Below are positions 1 to 6,741 of a stretch of DNA of 64,000 bases, piece after piece. Origin of the DNA: an uncultured Clostridia bacterium (GTDB lineage: Bacteria; Bacillota; Clostridia; Christensenellales; Pumilibacteraceae). The notes under the pieces were generated by a model. The model saw nothing but the letters and a program-made list of their open reading frames with translations. It searched no databases and had not been told where the DNA came from. The first letter of the stretch is position 1; each line of letters opens with the position of its first letter. The position numbers and the translations under genes were made by a program. The stretch covers positions 1 to 64,000 of the forward strand of contig CAMSYM010000001.1 in NCBI GenBank assembly GCA_947066105.1, given 5' to 3'.

Positions 1-503
1 CGTTCTATTGCTCGTTCCATTAAAAGAATTGTGCCGTGTTCCTGTTCTCGAACTTCGCCGGTTTTAGTGAATTTGTTTTTAGTCCAAAATCTTTCGCTTT
101 GCGGATTGCCTTTGTCTATTCCCAAGCGAATAGAATCAAAACCCGCTTGCTTTATTACATCAACACAATGTTTGATAATATGACTACCAACGCCTTTTCC
201 TTGATATTTAGCATCAACCATAAATAAGCCGATAAATGCTGTCTGTTCATTCGGATAACCTAAAATCAGATCCATTATGGCAACCAATTTTTCGCCGCGG
301 AAAAAGCCGAAATAGAATTTATCGTCGAATGCTTTATTCGGCGGTAACGCGTGCATATCTTCTAATATACTTTCTTTCGTAACAAACGGTGGATGATACC
401 GATAAAACAACTCATTAGAGCCACATAGCAAAAATACAGTATCAATATCGCTCTCATATAATGCTCTTGCTTGATAATCGCTTGAAAAATCTTCTATTTT
501 CAT
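1..503 (-). CDS. GNAT-family N-acetyltransferase, 3' end cut by window edge
   Basis: Reading the minus strand from ATG 503 gives an open frame of 167 codons that runs off the window edge. It begins MKIEDFSSDYQARALYESD and carries the GNAT acetyl-CoA binding signature YQGKGVGSHII at about residues 106-116, then a typical C-terminal GNAT segment (GFDSIRLGIDKGNPQSERFW) in which a residue-rich helix follows the IRLGI strand. GNAT enzymes move an acetyl group from acetyl-CoA to an amine; the substrate here cannot be told. Codon use is AT-rich (many TTA, AAA, GAT, CAA), unlike the GCG/CGC-rich genes that follow, so recent acquisition is possible. The missing end prevents a length comparison. Confidence 0.85.
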   Translation of the reverse strand, partial: MKIEDFSSDYQARALYESDIDTVFLLCGSNELFYRYHPPFVTKESILEDMHALPPNKAFDDKFYFGFFRGEKLVAIMDLILGYPNEQTAFIGLFMVDAKYQGKGVGSHIIKHCVDVIKQAGFDSIRLGIDKGNPQSERFWTKNKFTKTGEVREQEHGTILLMERAIE

Positions 504-614
504 ATTAGTAGCCTTACGCCAAATTACTGTTTATCGTACAATCATTATATCACGAAAAATGAAAGAGCGCAACTGATTGAATTTTGCGGGAAATATAGAA
601 CATATCTATATCTC

Positions 615-684
615 ACTAGGCTACGAGTAGCCTAGTTCGTCCACGACAAAAAGTACAGAAAAGGCGTGGCTTCACGCCACGCCT
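615..684. repeat. Two adjacent perfect hairpins in the intergenic gap
   Basis: The gap between the divergent genes (504-777) holds two strong inverted repeats: a 9-bp stem 615-623/628-636 with a 4-nt loop, and a 9-bp GC-rich stem 662-670/676-684 with a 5-nt loop. The second has T-rich sequence on both sides (AATTCTCTTTT to the right; TTTTCTGTAC to the left on the other strand), so it could terminate transcription in either direction. A terminator between divergent genes is odd; insulation or a REP-like element are alternatives. Confidence 0.6.
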
Positions 685-740
685 AATTCTCTTTTACCTG
701 CGGCTTACCTAAAATTCCCTATGGGAACTACGGTAAATGC

Positions 741-769
741 TTGCCTTTTGCTTGCGTTTGTAGTATAAT
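741..769 (+). promoter_or_regulatory. Promoter for the TIM-barrel gene
   Basis: TTGCCT (741-746), a 17-bp spacer and a consensus TATAAT (764-769). The ATG of the gene lies only 8 nt after the -10 box, so the transcript should start at or next to the start codon. Confidence 0.75.
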
Positions 770-777
770 TTGCGTAT

Positions 778-1569
778 ATGAAGATCGGTTTGTCAACATC
801 AACCTTTTTCAATACCGTTGCGGCGGAGAATATGTTCGAGCTGTTGCGCAATATGCGCATCGACACTACCGAGATATGTCTTAACACGCTTTCGGACTAC
901 GAAAAGCCGTACGTCGACAGGCTTGCGTCGTTGCGCGGCAATATCGACGTCGTAGCGGTGTCGCCGCAGTCGACGCAATTCGAACCGCAGTTGTTTTCGC
1001 CGAACGTGCGCGTGCGTGCCGACGCCGAAAACATTTTTCGCAGGGTGTGTTATTCGTGTTTTGCGTTCGGCGCTAAATTTTACACATTTCGCGGTCCTAT
1101 AAATCTCAATCGCACAAAAACCTTCGATTACGCTCGGCTCGCACAGCGTTTTTCTCAGCTCGCGGATATTGCGGCGACATACGGCGTTACGCTGTCGCTT
1201 AAAAACATGAGCTGGTCGTTTGCGGCTACGCCCGAATTTTTCGCAAAGCTGTTCGACAAATGTCCGCGGTTGTTCGCTACGTTCGGCGTATATCACGCGG
1301 AGCTTGCGGGGTACGATATACGCGACTTTTTGGATGTGTGTCCGGCGCAACGCGTAAGCATGATCGAAGTGCGAGATTTCGTCAAAAACGACTGGTGCTT
1401 GCCAGGTAAAGGCAAATACAGGTTTGACAGATTGTTTGCGGATCTCGACAAGCGTCGCGTCACAGCGCCCGTCATGTTCGCGGCGAGCAACGACAGCTAT
1501 ACCGATTTTTTACAGATCCGCGACGGGTACGAATTCCTGTTGAACGAATACAAGAGCGTTGCCAAATAA
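778..1569 (+). CDS. Divergent sugar-phosphate isomerase/epimerase-like TIM-barrel protein
   Basis: This 263-residue protein has the pattern of the xylose-isomerase-like/AP-endonuclease-2 TIM-barrel family: an opening MKIGLSTSTFF strand, alternating strands and helices, and recognisable positional counterparts of the family motifs. The residues that bind metal in the family are mostly changed. The usual LALEN strand reads LSLKN (139-143), the Asp-x-Gly-His segment reads GVYHA (170-174), the His-x-x-Asp segment reads EVRD (197-200) and the final Glu region reads FAASND. It may therefore be non-catalytic or use another chemistry. There is no Shine-Dalgarno site; the promoter lies directly upstream. 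It precedes pgk by 42 bp. The fold is reasonably sure, the function unknown. Confidence 0.7.
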   Translation: MKIGLSTSTFFNTVAAENMFELLRNMRIDTTEICLNTLSDYEKPYVDRLASLRGNIDVVAVSPQSTQFEPQLFSPNVRVRADAENIFRRVCYSCFAFGAKFYTFRGPINLNRTKTFDYARLAQRFSQLADIAATYGVTLSLKNMSWSFAATPEFFAKLFDKCPRLFATFGVYHAELAGYDIRDFLDVCPAQRVSMIEVRDFVKNDWCLPGKGKYRFDRLFADLDKRRVTAPVMFAASNDSYTDFLQIRDGYEFLLNEYKSVAK

Positions 1570-1611
1570 ACGCATAATAAAGTAAATCCATTCCATAAAA
1601 GGAGTTTAATC

Positions 1612-2916
1612 ATGAACAAAAAGACAGTCCGCGACATAGACGTTAAGGGTAAGCGCGTTTTGGTGCGTTGCGATTTCAACGTACCCATGAAAGACGGCGT
1701 TATAACCGACGAAAACCGAATTCTCGGCGCATTGCCGACGATCGAGTACCTGCTCGAACAGGGCGCGCTCGTCACGCTGTGTTCGCATATGGGCAAACCG
1801 CATTCCATACTGTCCGCGGAAGTAAAGCTCAACAAAAAGGACAAGAAAAAAGTCGAAGCGGGCGAAACCACCGCCGAGGCGATAATCGAAAAAGCCAAAA
1901 AGGACGAGCCTAAAAAATTGACGCTCGCGCCCGTCGCCAAACGGCTCAACGAGCTTTTGGGCGGCAAAGTGTCGTTCGCGACCGACGTTATCGGCAAGGA
2001 CGCGACGGCGAAGCGCGCCGCGCTCAAAGCGGGCGAAGCCGTGCTTTTGGAAAACCTGCGGTTCCATTGGGAAGAGGAAGGCAAGGACGAAGCGTTTTGC
2101 AAGGCGCTCGCGGGCGATGCGGAAGTGTACGTCAACGACGCGTTCGGCACGGCGCACCGTTCGCATGCGTCCACGGCGGCGATCGTCGAGTACGGCATAG
2201 TAAAGACCGCGGTATGCGGCTTCCTTATCGAAAAAGAGCTTTCCGTTATGGCGGCTACGCTCGATAATCCGCCGCACCCGTTCGTCGCCATACTCGGCGG
2301 CGCGAAGGTCGCGGACAAGCTTAACGTTATATCCAACCTGCTCGAAAAATGCGACACGCTCATCATCGGCGGCGGAATGTCGTACACCTTCCTTAAAGCC
2401 AAGGGCTACGAGGTGGGAACGTCGCTTCTCGACGAGGAAAAGATCGGGTATTGCAAGGATATGCTCGAAAAAGCCAAGGCGATGGGCAAGGAGATAGTCC
2501 TGCCTATCGATACCGTTATCACCAAGGAATTCCCCGAACCTATCGACGCGGCTATCGAAGTAAAGACCGTGCCGTCCGATAATATTCCCGCGGACATGAT
2601 GGGTATGGATATAGGCGAAAAAACGCGCGCGCTTTATGCGTCCAAGGTCGCAAGCGCGAAAGCGGTCGTTTGGAACGGTCCTATGGGCGTGTTTGAAAAC
2701 CCGACGCTCGCAAAAGGCACCATCGCGGTCGCTCAGGCGCTTGCCGACGCTTACGGCAAATGCACGACCATTATCGGCGGCGGCGACAGCGCGGCGGCGG
2801 TATCGTTGCTCGGTTTCGCCGATAAAATGTCGCATATCAGCACGGGCGGCGGCGCGTCGCTCGAACTCATGGAAGGCAAGATCCTTCCCGGTATCGCCTG
2901 TCTTAACGATAAATAA
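1612..2916 (+). CDS. pgk: Phosphoglycerate kinase with a lysine-rich insertion
   Basis: Phosphoglycerate kinase makes ATP and 3-phosphoglycerate from 1,3-bisphosphoglycerate and ADP in cytosolic glycolysis. The N-terminal substrate loop [11 protein letters not shown] (15-25), the DFxVP and SHMGKP motifs, LLENLRFH, the nucleotide-binding [11 protein letters not shown] and the C-terminal GGGDSAAAV are all present. At 434 residues it is about 40 longer than usual. The excess is a charged, lysine-rich stretch at about residues 63-101, between SHMGKP and the [10 protein letters not shown] helix, on the N-terminal domain surface. An AAAGGAG ribosome site lies at 1598-1604. It sits between a TIM-barrel gene and a small membrane protein. 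Confidence 0.97.
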   Translation: MNKKTVRDIDVKGKRVLVRCDFNVPMKDGVITDENRILGALPTIEYLLEQGALVTLCSHMGKPHSILSAEVKLNKKDKKKVEAGETTAEAIIEKAKKDEPKKLTLAPVAKRLNELLGGKVSFATDVIGKDATAKRAALKAGEAVLLENLRFHWEEEGKDEAFCKALAGDAEVYVNDAFGTAHRSHASTAAIVEYGIVKTAVCGFLIEKELSVMAATLDNPPHPFVAILGGAKVADKLNVISNLLEKCDTLIIGGGMSYTFLKAKGYEVGTSLLDEEKIGYCKDMLEKAKAMGKEIVLPIDTVITKEFPEPIDAAIEVKTVPSDNIPADMMGMDIGEKTRALYASKVASAKAVVWNGPMGVFENPTLAKGTIAVAQALADAYGKCTTIIGGGDSAAAVSLLGFADKMSHISTGGGASLELMEGKILPGIACLNDK

Positions 2917-2964
2917 AACGGTTCGACGGCGCGCAACGATCGCACGCGGACCGAGCTTAACGCA

Positions 2965-3345
2965 ATGAAAGACAAACACGCTCGCGGGCTTGCCGTAACG
3001 GCGCTCGTATTTATGGGAATATTCGTCGGGTCGTTGATCGCGACGCTTGTCGACTATACGCTGTTGTACGGCGCGATAGGCTACGTCGCGCTTGTTGCGG
3101 GAGTGACGGCGCTTTCGATATTCTTTGTACTCAAAGCGGACGGCAGGGGCTTTTCGCTCGTCGATATGAAAAACGAAGGCGAGTTGAAAAAGATAGAGCA
3201 AGCGCTCAAAGACGAACAGACCGAAGCGGACGACGTAAAAGACGCGTCGCCCGATGCAACGGACGCGCCGACGGAAGAATGCGACGAAAAAGCTGCCGAC
3301 GAAAAAGGCGAGCTTGCCGACGACGGGGCGGATAAACGTAACTGA
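2965..3345 (+). CDS. Small membrane protein with acidic tail
   Basis: Unrecognised 126-residue protein. Residues 9-60 form two hydrophobic membrane segments (around [17 protein letters not shown] and [19 protein letters not shown]). The rest is highly charged and acidic (many D, E, K, A), ending in [13 protein letters not shown], and probably lies in the cytosol as a disordered or helical tail. It begins 48 bp after pgk with no clear promoter, so it is probably read through from pgk; its ribosome site is weak (GAGC). Nothing in the sequence names a function. Confidence 0.6.
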   Translation: MKDKHARGLAVTALVFMGIFVGSLIATLVDYTLLYGAIGYVALVAGVTALSIFFVLKADGRGFSLVDMKNEGELKKIEQALKDEQTEADDVKDASPDATDAPTEECDEKAADEKGELADDGADKRN

Positions 3346-3359
3346 GTTTTGCGGATAGG

Positions 3360-4130
3360 TCAATCGGGAGCTTTGTTTTCGGTCGATCTTCCCGCGCGTA
3401 TTATGCTCGCAACGGTAGCGGCAACGCATAGTATCGCGCTGACGCACGCGCATACGAGCGGTATCCATCTCAATCCGCCGAAGGTCGCTACGAAAAACAG
3501 CGCGACCGCAAGCAGGAAATATCTTAATATTTTATCTTTGCCGAGCGCGGCGGAAAGTCCGAGCGCTCGGTTTTTCTTTTTGGGCGAGTATTTTTTTCGC
3601 GGTAAACAGCCGAGCGCGCCGAACAGTTTATATACGTCGTTGCCGACGACGTACGTTACCGTAAAGTCGTCCGCGTCTATGCGTTCGTCGGGCGGCGTTT
3701 TGCAAAGCACCACCGCTTTATTCGCGCCGTAATGCTTTGCCCGCGCTATTATTCGCGCCGTGTCGTTTGCCGTGGGGGCGCGGTCGAATACGCAGGCGGC
3801 GGCGGTCTTGCCTAAGTATACGGCGTTCCCGTGTAAGCGCGTATGCTCGTATTTGGATTTAAGCCCGTCGTGCAGTATTTTGGCATGGGCGCGCGGCGCG
3901 CAAAACATAAGCTCGTAAAACATATCGTCTGCGGCGGACGACAGTCGCGTCGCGTTACGTTTATTCGCGCCCGTTACGTGCATCAACAGACATGCGCAGG
4001 CGGCGACCGCAAAACCGGATACCGCCGCGAGTTCGAGCGTGGTGTAGTAGCGCAATACCGCCGTGGCGGCGAAAAATATAAGGCACGAGCCCAAAGTCGC
4101 GTCGACAAATTTTGCAAACTTGCTTTTCAC
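3360..4130 (-). CDS. Hypothetical membrane protein
   Basis: Unrecognised 256-residue protein starting at a GTG, with no Shine-Dalgarno site. Two membrane segments lie near the N-terminus (about 14-55: GSCLIFFAATAVL and AAVSGFAVAACACLLMHV) and two near the C-terminus (about 202-245: YFLLAVALFFVATFGGL and PLVCACVSAILCVAATVASII). The soluble middle (about 60-185) has a YGANKAVVLC strand that recalls restriction-endonuclease-like folds of the Mrr type, but the catalytic residues are not evident, so I do not claim that. It converges on the preceding gene and is divergent from sua5, whose promoter overlaps its 5' end. Confidence 0.55.
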   Translation of the reverse strand: MKSKFAKFVDATLGSCLIFFAATAVLRYYTTLELAAVSGFAVAACACLLMHVTGANKRNATRLSSAADDMFYELMFCAPRAHAKILHDGLKSKYEHTRLHGNAVYLGKTAAACVFDRAPTANDTARIIARAKHYGANKAVVLCKTPPDERIDADDFTVTYVVGNDVYKLFGALGCLPRKKYSPKKKNRALGLSAALGKDKILRYFLLAVALFFVATFGGLRWIPLVCACVSAILCVAATVASIIRAGRSTENKAPD

Positions 4131-4132
4131 GC

Positions 4133-4161
4133 TTGAAATTATCGACGATATGTGATATTAT
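4133..4161 (+). promoter_or_regulatory. Promoter for sua5
   Basis: TTGAAA (4133-4138), 17-bp spacer, TATTAT (4156-4161). Transcription should start near 4168, giving a leader of about 14 nt that contains GAGGG (4169-4173) 8 nt before GTG 4182. This supports GTG 4182 rather than the in-frame GTG codons at 4152 and 4167. Confidence 0.6.
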
Positions 4162-4181
4162 TATACGTGAGGGTAATAGTC

Positions 4182-5168
4182 GTGAAAATCAACACAAAAG
4201 TTTTGCCTGCAACCGACGATAATATTGCGACGTGCGCCGCGGCATTGCGCGACGGCAAGCTCGTCGCGTTTCCCACCGAAACGGTGTACGCGCTCGGCGC
4301 GGTAGCGACCGACGCCGCCGCCGTGACCGATGTGTTCGACGTGAAAAACCGTCCGCACGACCGTCCGCTTATCGTTGCGGTAGCGGATAAAGCGGATATT
4401 CGTTCGGTGGCTAAAAGCGTGCCGCAAAAGGCGCAACGGCTTATCGACGAATTGATGCCGGGCGCGCTCACGCTGTTGTTCGACCGCGCGGACTGCATAC
4501 CCGATGCGGTTACTTCGGGCGGCGAATCGGTCGCGGTGCGTATACCGGACAATAGGATCGCGTTAAGGCTTATAGAACTGACCGGCGCGCCCGTCGTAGT
4601 GCCGAGCGCGAACACTTCCGAAAAACCGAGTCCGACGCTTGCCGAACACGTGCGCGCCGATCTCGACGGCAAAATAGAATACATATTGGACGGCGGTCAG
4701 TCCGAGATAGGCATAGAATCCACGATAGTGGACGTTCGCACAGAGCCGCCCGCGATACTGCGCGTAGGCGGCGTGACGAAAGAACAGATAGAAAGCGTTA
4801 TCGGTCCGGTGCGTTTGGCGCGCGAACGCTCCAAATCGGGCGCGTTCATTCCCACTGCGGAAGTGATGTTTTCGGCGTTCTATCCGAACATGGAACAAAC
4901 GGTGTGCAAAAAGTACGACGAGCTGGCGGAACTCGGCAGAACGCCCGTTATTTTGTGTTTGGACGGCAATCGCGACAAATACGGCGAGCGCAAAACATTT
5001 ACCGTCGGCGGCGATTACCGCGAGTATGCGCATAATCTTTTCGCCGCATTGCGGCGCGCCGACGCCGAGCATTACGATACGGTGATCGCCGAGGGCGTGG
5101 ACACCACGGGTTTGGGCTTGTCGCTCGTTGAGCGGCTCATAAAATTGAGCGGCGGCATGATAATATAA
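4182..5168 (+). CDS. ywlC: L-threonylcarbamoyladenylate synthase (Sua5/YwlC)
   Basis: Sua5 joins threonine, bicarbonate and ATP into threonylcarbamoyl-AMP, the donor for t6A37 on ANN-decoding tRNAs. The N-terminal YrdC domain (about 1-190) shows GKLVAFPTETVYALGA, KNRPHDRPL, LMPGALTLLFD, VAVRIPDN, VVVPSANTSEKPSPT and the GIESTIVDV motif. A C-terminal Sua5 domain (about 225-328) makes this the long form, as in Bacillus YwlC. GTG 4182 was chosen from the GAGGG site and the natural family N-terminus, giving 328 residues. It is followed by ywlE and rpiB, the same order as in the Bacillus subtilis ywl locus. Confidence 0.95.
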   Translation: MKINTKVLPATDDNIATCAAALRDGKLVAFPTETVYALGAVATDAAAVTDVFDVKNRPHDRPLIVAVADKADIRSVAKSVPQKAQRLIDELMPGALTLLFDRADCIPDAVTSGGESVAVRIPDNRIALRLIELTGAPVVVPSANTSEKPSPTLAEHVRADLDGKIEYILDGGQSEIGIESTIVDVRTEPPAILRVGGVTKEQIESVIGPVRLARERSKSGAFIPTAEVMFSAFYPNMEQTVCKKYDELAELGRTPVILCLDGNRDKYGERKTFTVGGDYREYAHNLFAALRRADAEHYDTVIAEGVDTTGLGLSLVERLIKLSGGMII

Positions 5169-5225
5169 AATACGTAATTGAATGTAATTAAATTAACGTT
5201 ATCGCAATAGCATAGAGAGGTCATT

Positions 5226-5705
5226 ATGAGCGACGAAAAAGTAAAAAAAATAAAGCTTAACGTGATATTCGTGTGCACAGGTAACACGTGCAGATCGCCT
5301 ATGGCGGAATTTTTGTTCAAGGACTATCTGCGCGAAAAAAAGCGCATAGGCGATTTTAACGTGACGAGCGCGGGGCTGGAAGCGGGCAAAGGCGACGTAA
5401 TGATGCCGCAGGCGGGCGAAGCGCTTGAAATATTGGGAGTCAAGTATAACAAGGAGCGTAAAGCGCGCATATTCACCGTGCAGATGTCGCTCGATAACGA
5501 CGTTATGATCGGCATGACGCAGGAACACGCATACCGTTGCGACAGCGTTAACGCATATTCGTACGTCGATCTTATAGGCGCGCCCGTTGCCGATCCTTTC
5601 GGACGCAGTGTCGAAGTGTATCTCGCCACCGCCGAGCAAATGCGGTCGGGCTTCGACGCGTTGTTGGAGCTTTGCGACGAAAAGTTGAGCGAAAAACGCG
5701 CTTGA
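5226..5705 (+). CDS. ywlE: Low-molecular-weight phosphatase, protein-arginine-phosphatase type (YwlE)
   Basis: 159-residue low-molecular-weight tyrosine-phosphatase fold. The P-loop VCTGNTCRSPMAE has nucleophile Cys17, Thr21 and Arg23; the general acid is Asp123 in the VADPFGRS loop. Threonine in CTGNTCR, where classical tyrosine phosphatases have a bulkier aliphatic residue, is the known mark of YwlE-type phosphoarginine phosphatases, so it probably removes phosphate from arginine put on by an McsB-type kinase. No McsB is seen here. Its place after sua5 and before rpiB matches Bacillus. A GAGAGG-like ribosome site lies about 6-12 nt upstream. Confidence 0.9.
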   Translation: MSDEKVKKIKLNVIFVCTGNTCRSPMAEFLFKDYLREKKRIGDFNVTSAGLEAGKGDVMMPQAGEALEILGVKYNKERKARIFTVQMSLDNDVMIGMTQEHAYRCDSVNAYSYVDLIGAPVADPFGRSVEVYLATAEQMRSGFDALLELCDEKLSEKRA

Positions 5706-5838
5706 CCGTAGCGATATGATTTTTTGCGACGGCAAAGGCGGCGCGTTCGGGCGGGCGTGCGACGACCGAGCGATATAACGGTCGATAAAACTTTAATGTT
5801 GTTTTAATCTAATTTCACTTAAAATACGAATTAAATAC

Positions 5839-5867
5839 GTGACAAATCCATTAAATACTGGTATACT
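5839..5867 (+). promoter_or_regulatory. Promoter for rpiB and probably the V-ATPase operon
   Basis: GTGACA (5839-5844), 17-bp spacer, TATACT (5862-5867), in an AT-rich 219-bp gap after ywlE. The next gene starts at 5925 and the ATPase genes follow with overlaps, so this is the best candidate promoter for the whole run. A weak stem 5763-5768/5779-5784 after ywlE could be a poor terminator. Confidence 0.6.
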
Positions 5868-5924
5868 ATTATTTAAGGACGTTTAACGGATTTTCGTTCT
5901 TTTACGGAGAAACACGGAGAAACT

Positions 5925-6371
5925 ATGATTTACATTGCATGTGATCACGGCGGCGTCGAACTTAAAAACGCCGTAACGGAAATGCTCCGCGCAAGCGGTA
6001 CGGAAGCGATCGATCTCGGCACGGATTCCGCGGAGTCGGTCGATTATCCCGATTACGGTTTCGCCGTAGCGGAGCGCGTCGCAAAAAGCGGCGGCGCCGA
6101 TAAGGGCATAGTTATATGCAAGTCCGGCGTGGGCATGAGCATTTGCGCCAACAAAGTGAACGGCGTGCGGTGCGCGCTGTGTTTCAACTCCGAAATGGGC
6201 AGGCTGTGCCGCGAACACAATAATGCCAACGTTTTGGCGCTCGGCGCGGGCAATACGGATACCGCGACCGCGCTCGATATAGTTAAGGCGTTTTTGGCTA
6301 CCGAGTTCGCGGGCGGACGGCATGCCGAAAGAGTGAAAAAAATAACCGAGTACGAGGAACGGCATGGCTAA
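5925..6371 (+). CDS. rpiB: Ribose-5-phosphate isomerase B
   Basis: RpiB interconverts ribose 5-phosphate and ribulose 5-phosphate. The 148-residue protein has the full RpiB/LacAB signature: N-terminal IACDHGG (4-10), active-site Cys65 in ICKSGVGMSICANKV, and EHNNANVLALG (97-107). The length is normal for the family. The ribosome site GGAGAA precedes ATG 5925 by a few bases. The last 8 nt overlap the start of the first V-ATPase gene, so the two are translationally linked. RpiB rather than LacA/B is favoured by the complete ANKVNGVR segment and the ywl-type context. Confidence 0.95.
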   Translation: MIYIACDHGGVELKNAVTEMLRASGTEAIDLGTDSAESVDYPDYGFAVAERVAKSGGADKGIVICKSGVGMSICANKVNGVRCALCFNSEMGRLCREHNNANVLALGAGNTDTATALDIVKAFLATEFAGGRHAERVKKITEYEERHG

Positions 6372-6735
6372 GAACCGACAGGACGCTACGTATGTCGATC
6401 GTGCGACGCTCGACGCAGAGCTTAACGACGCTATCGCCGATATATTGTCGGCGGAAGAGCAGGCTAAGCGTATAGTCGCGCAAGCGGAAGAACAGGCTAA
6501 GTCCGTTCGTGCCGACGGCGCGTCGCGCGAGCGCGAGCTTCGCGAAAAGGCGAGCGCCGAGCTTGCGGCGGAGCGCGACAGGGCTGTGGCGGATGCGATA
6601 GAGCGCGCAGTCGAAGAGCGTAAAATACGCGTCGCCGCCGCGCGTGTTTCGGGCGAACAGCTTATCGAGTCCAAAACCGCGCTTGTCGGCGCGCGCATAA
6701 AAGAACTTTACGCCGAGCTGAGCGGAGGCAAATAA
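6364..6735 (+). CDS. ntpF: V-type ATPase peripheral-stalk subunit (NtpF / G-H type)
   Basis: 123-residue protein that is almost entirely one charged alpha-helix rich in A, E, R and K, with the EEQAKRIVAQAEEQAKSV heptad pattern typical of peripheral-stalk coiled coils. In V-type enzymes such a protein pairs with subunit E to hold the A3B3 head against the membrane motor. Its position at the head of an operon in the order F-I-K-E-C-G-A-B-D, the same order as the Enterococcus hirae ntp operon, supports the call more than sequence motifs do. It overlaps rpiB by 8 nt. Confidence 0.8.
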   Translation: MAKNRQDATYVDRATLDAELNDAIADILSAEEQAKRIVAQAEEQAKSVRADGASRERELREKASAELAAERDRAVADAIERAVEERKIRVAAARVSGEQLIESKTALVGARIKELYAELSGGK

Positions 6736-6741
6736 CGGGTC

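Noticed and set aside
36-227. 63-residue plus-strand frame
   Set aside because: It lies antisense to the GNAT gene, which has clear family motifs.
1606-3468. 620-residue open frame antisense to pgk
   Set aside because: It is a shadow of the pgk codon pattern, rich in Arg, with no ribosome site or family motif.
3360-4130. Restriction-endonuclease (Mrr-like) domain
   Set aside because: Only a YGANKAVVLC-like strand is suggestive; no catalytic Asp/Glu-x-Lys motif is clear.
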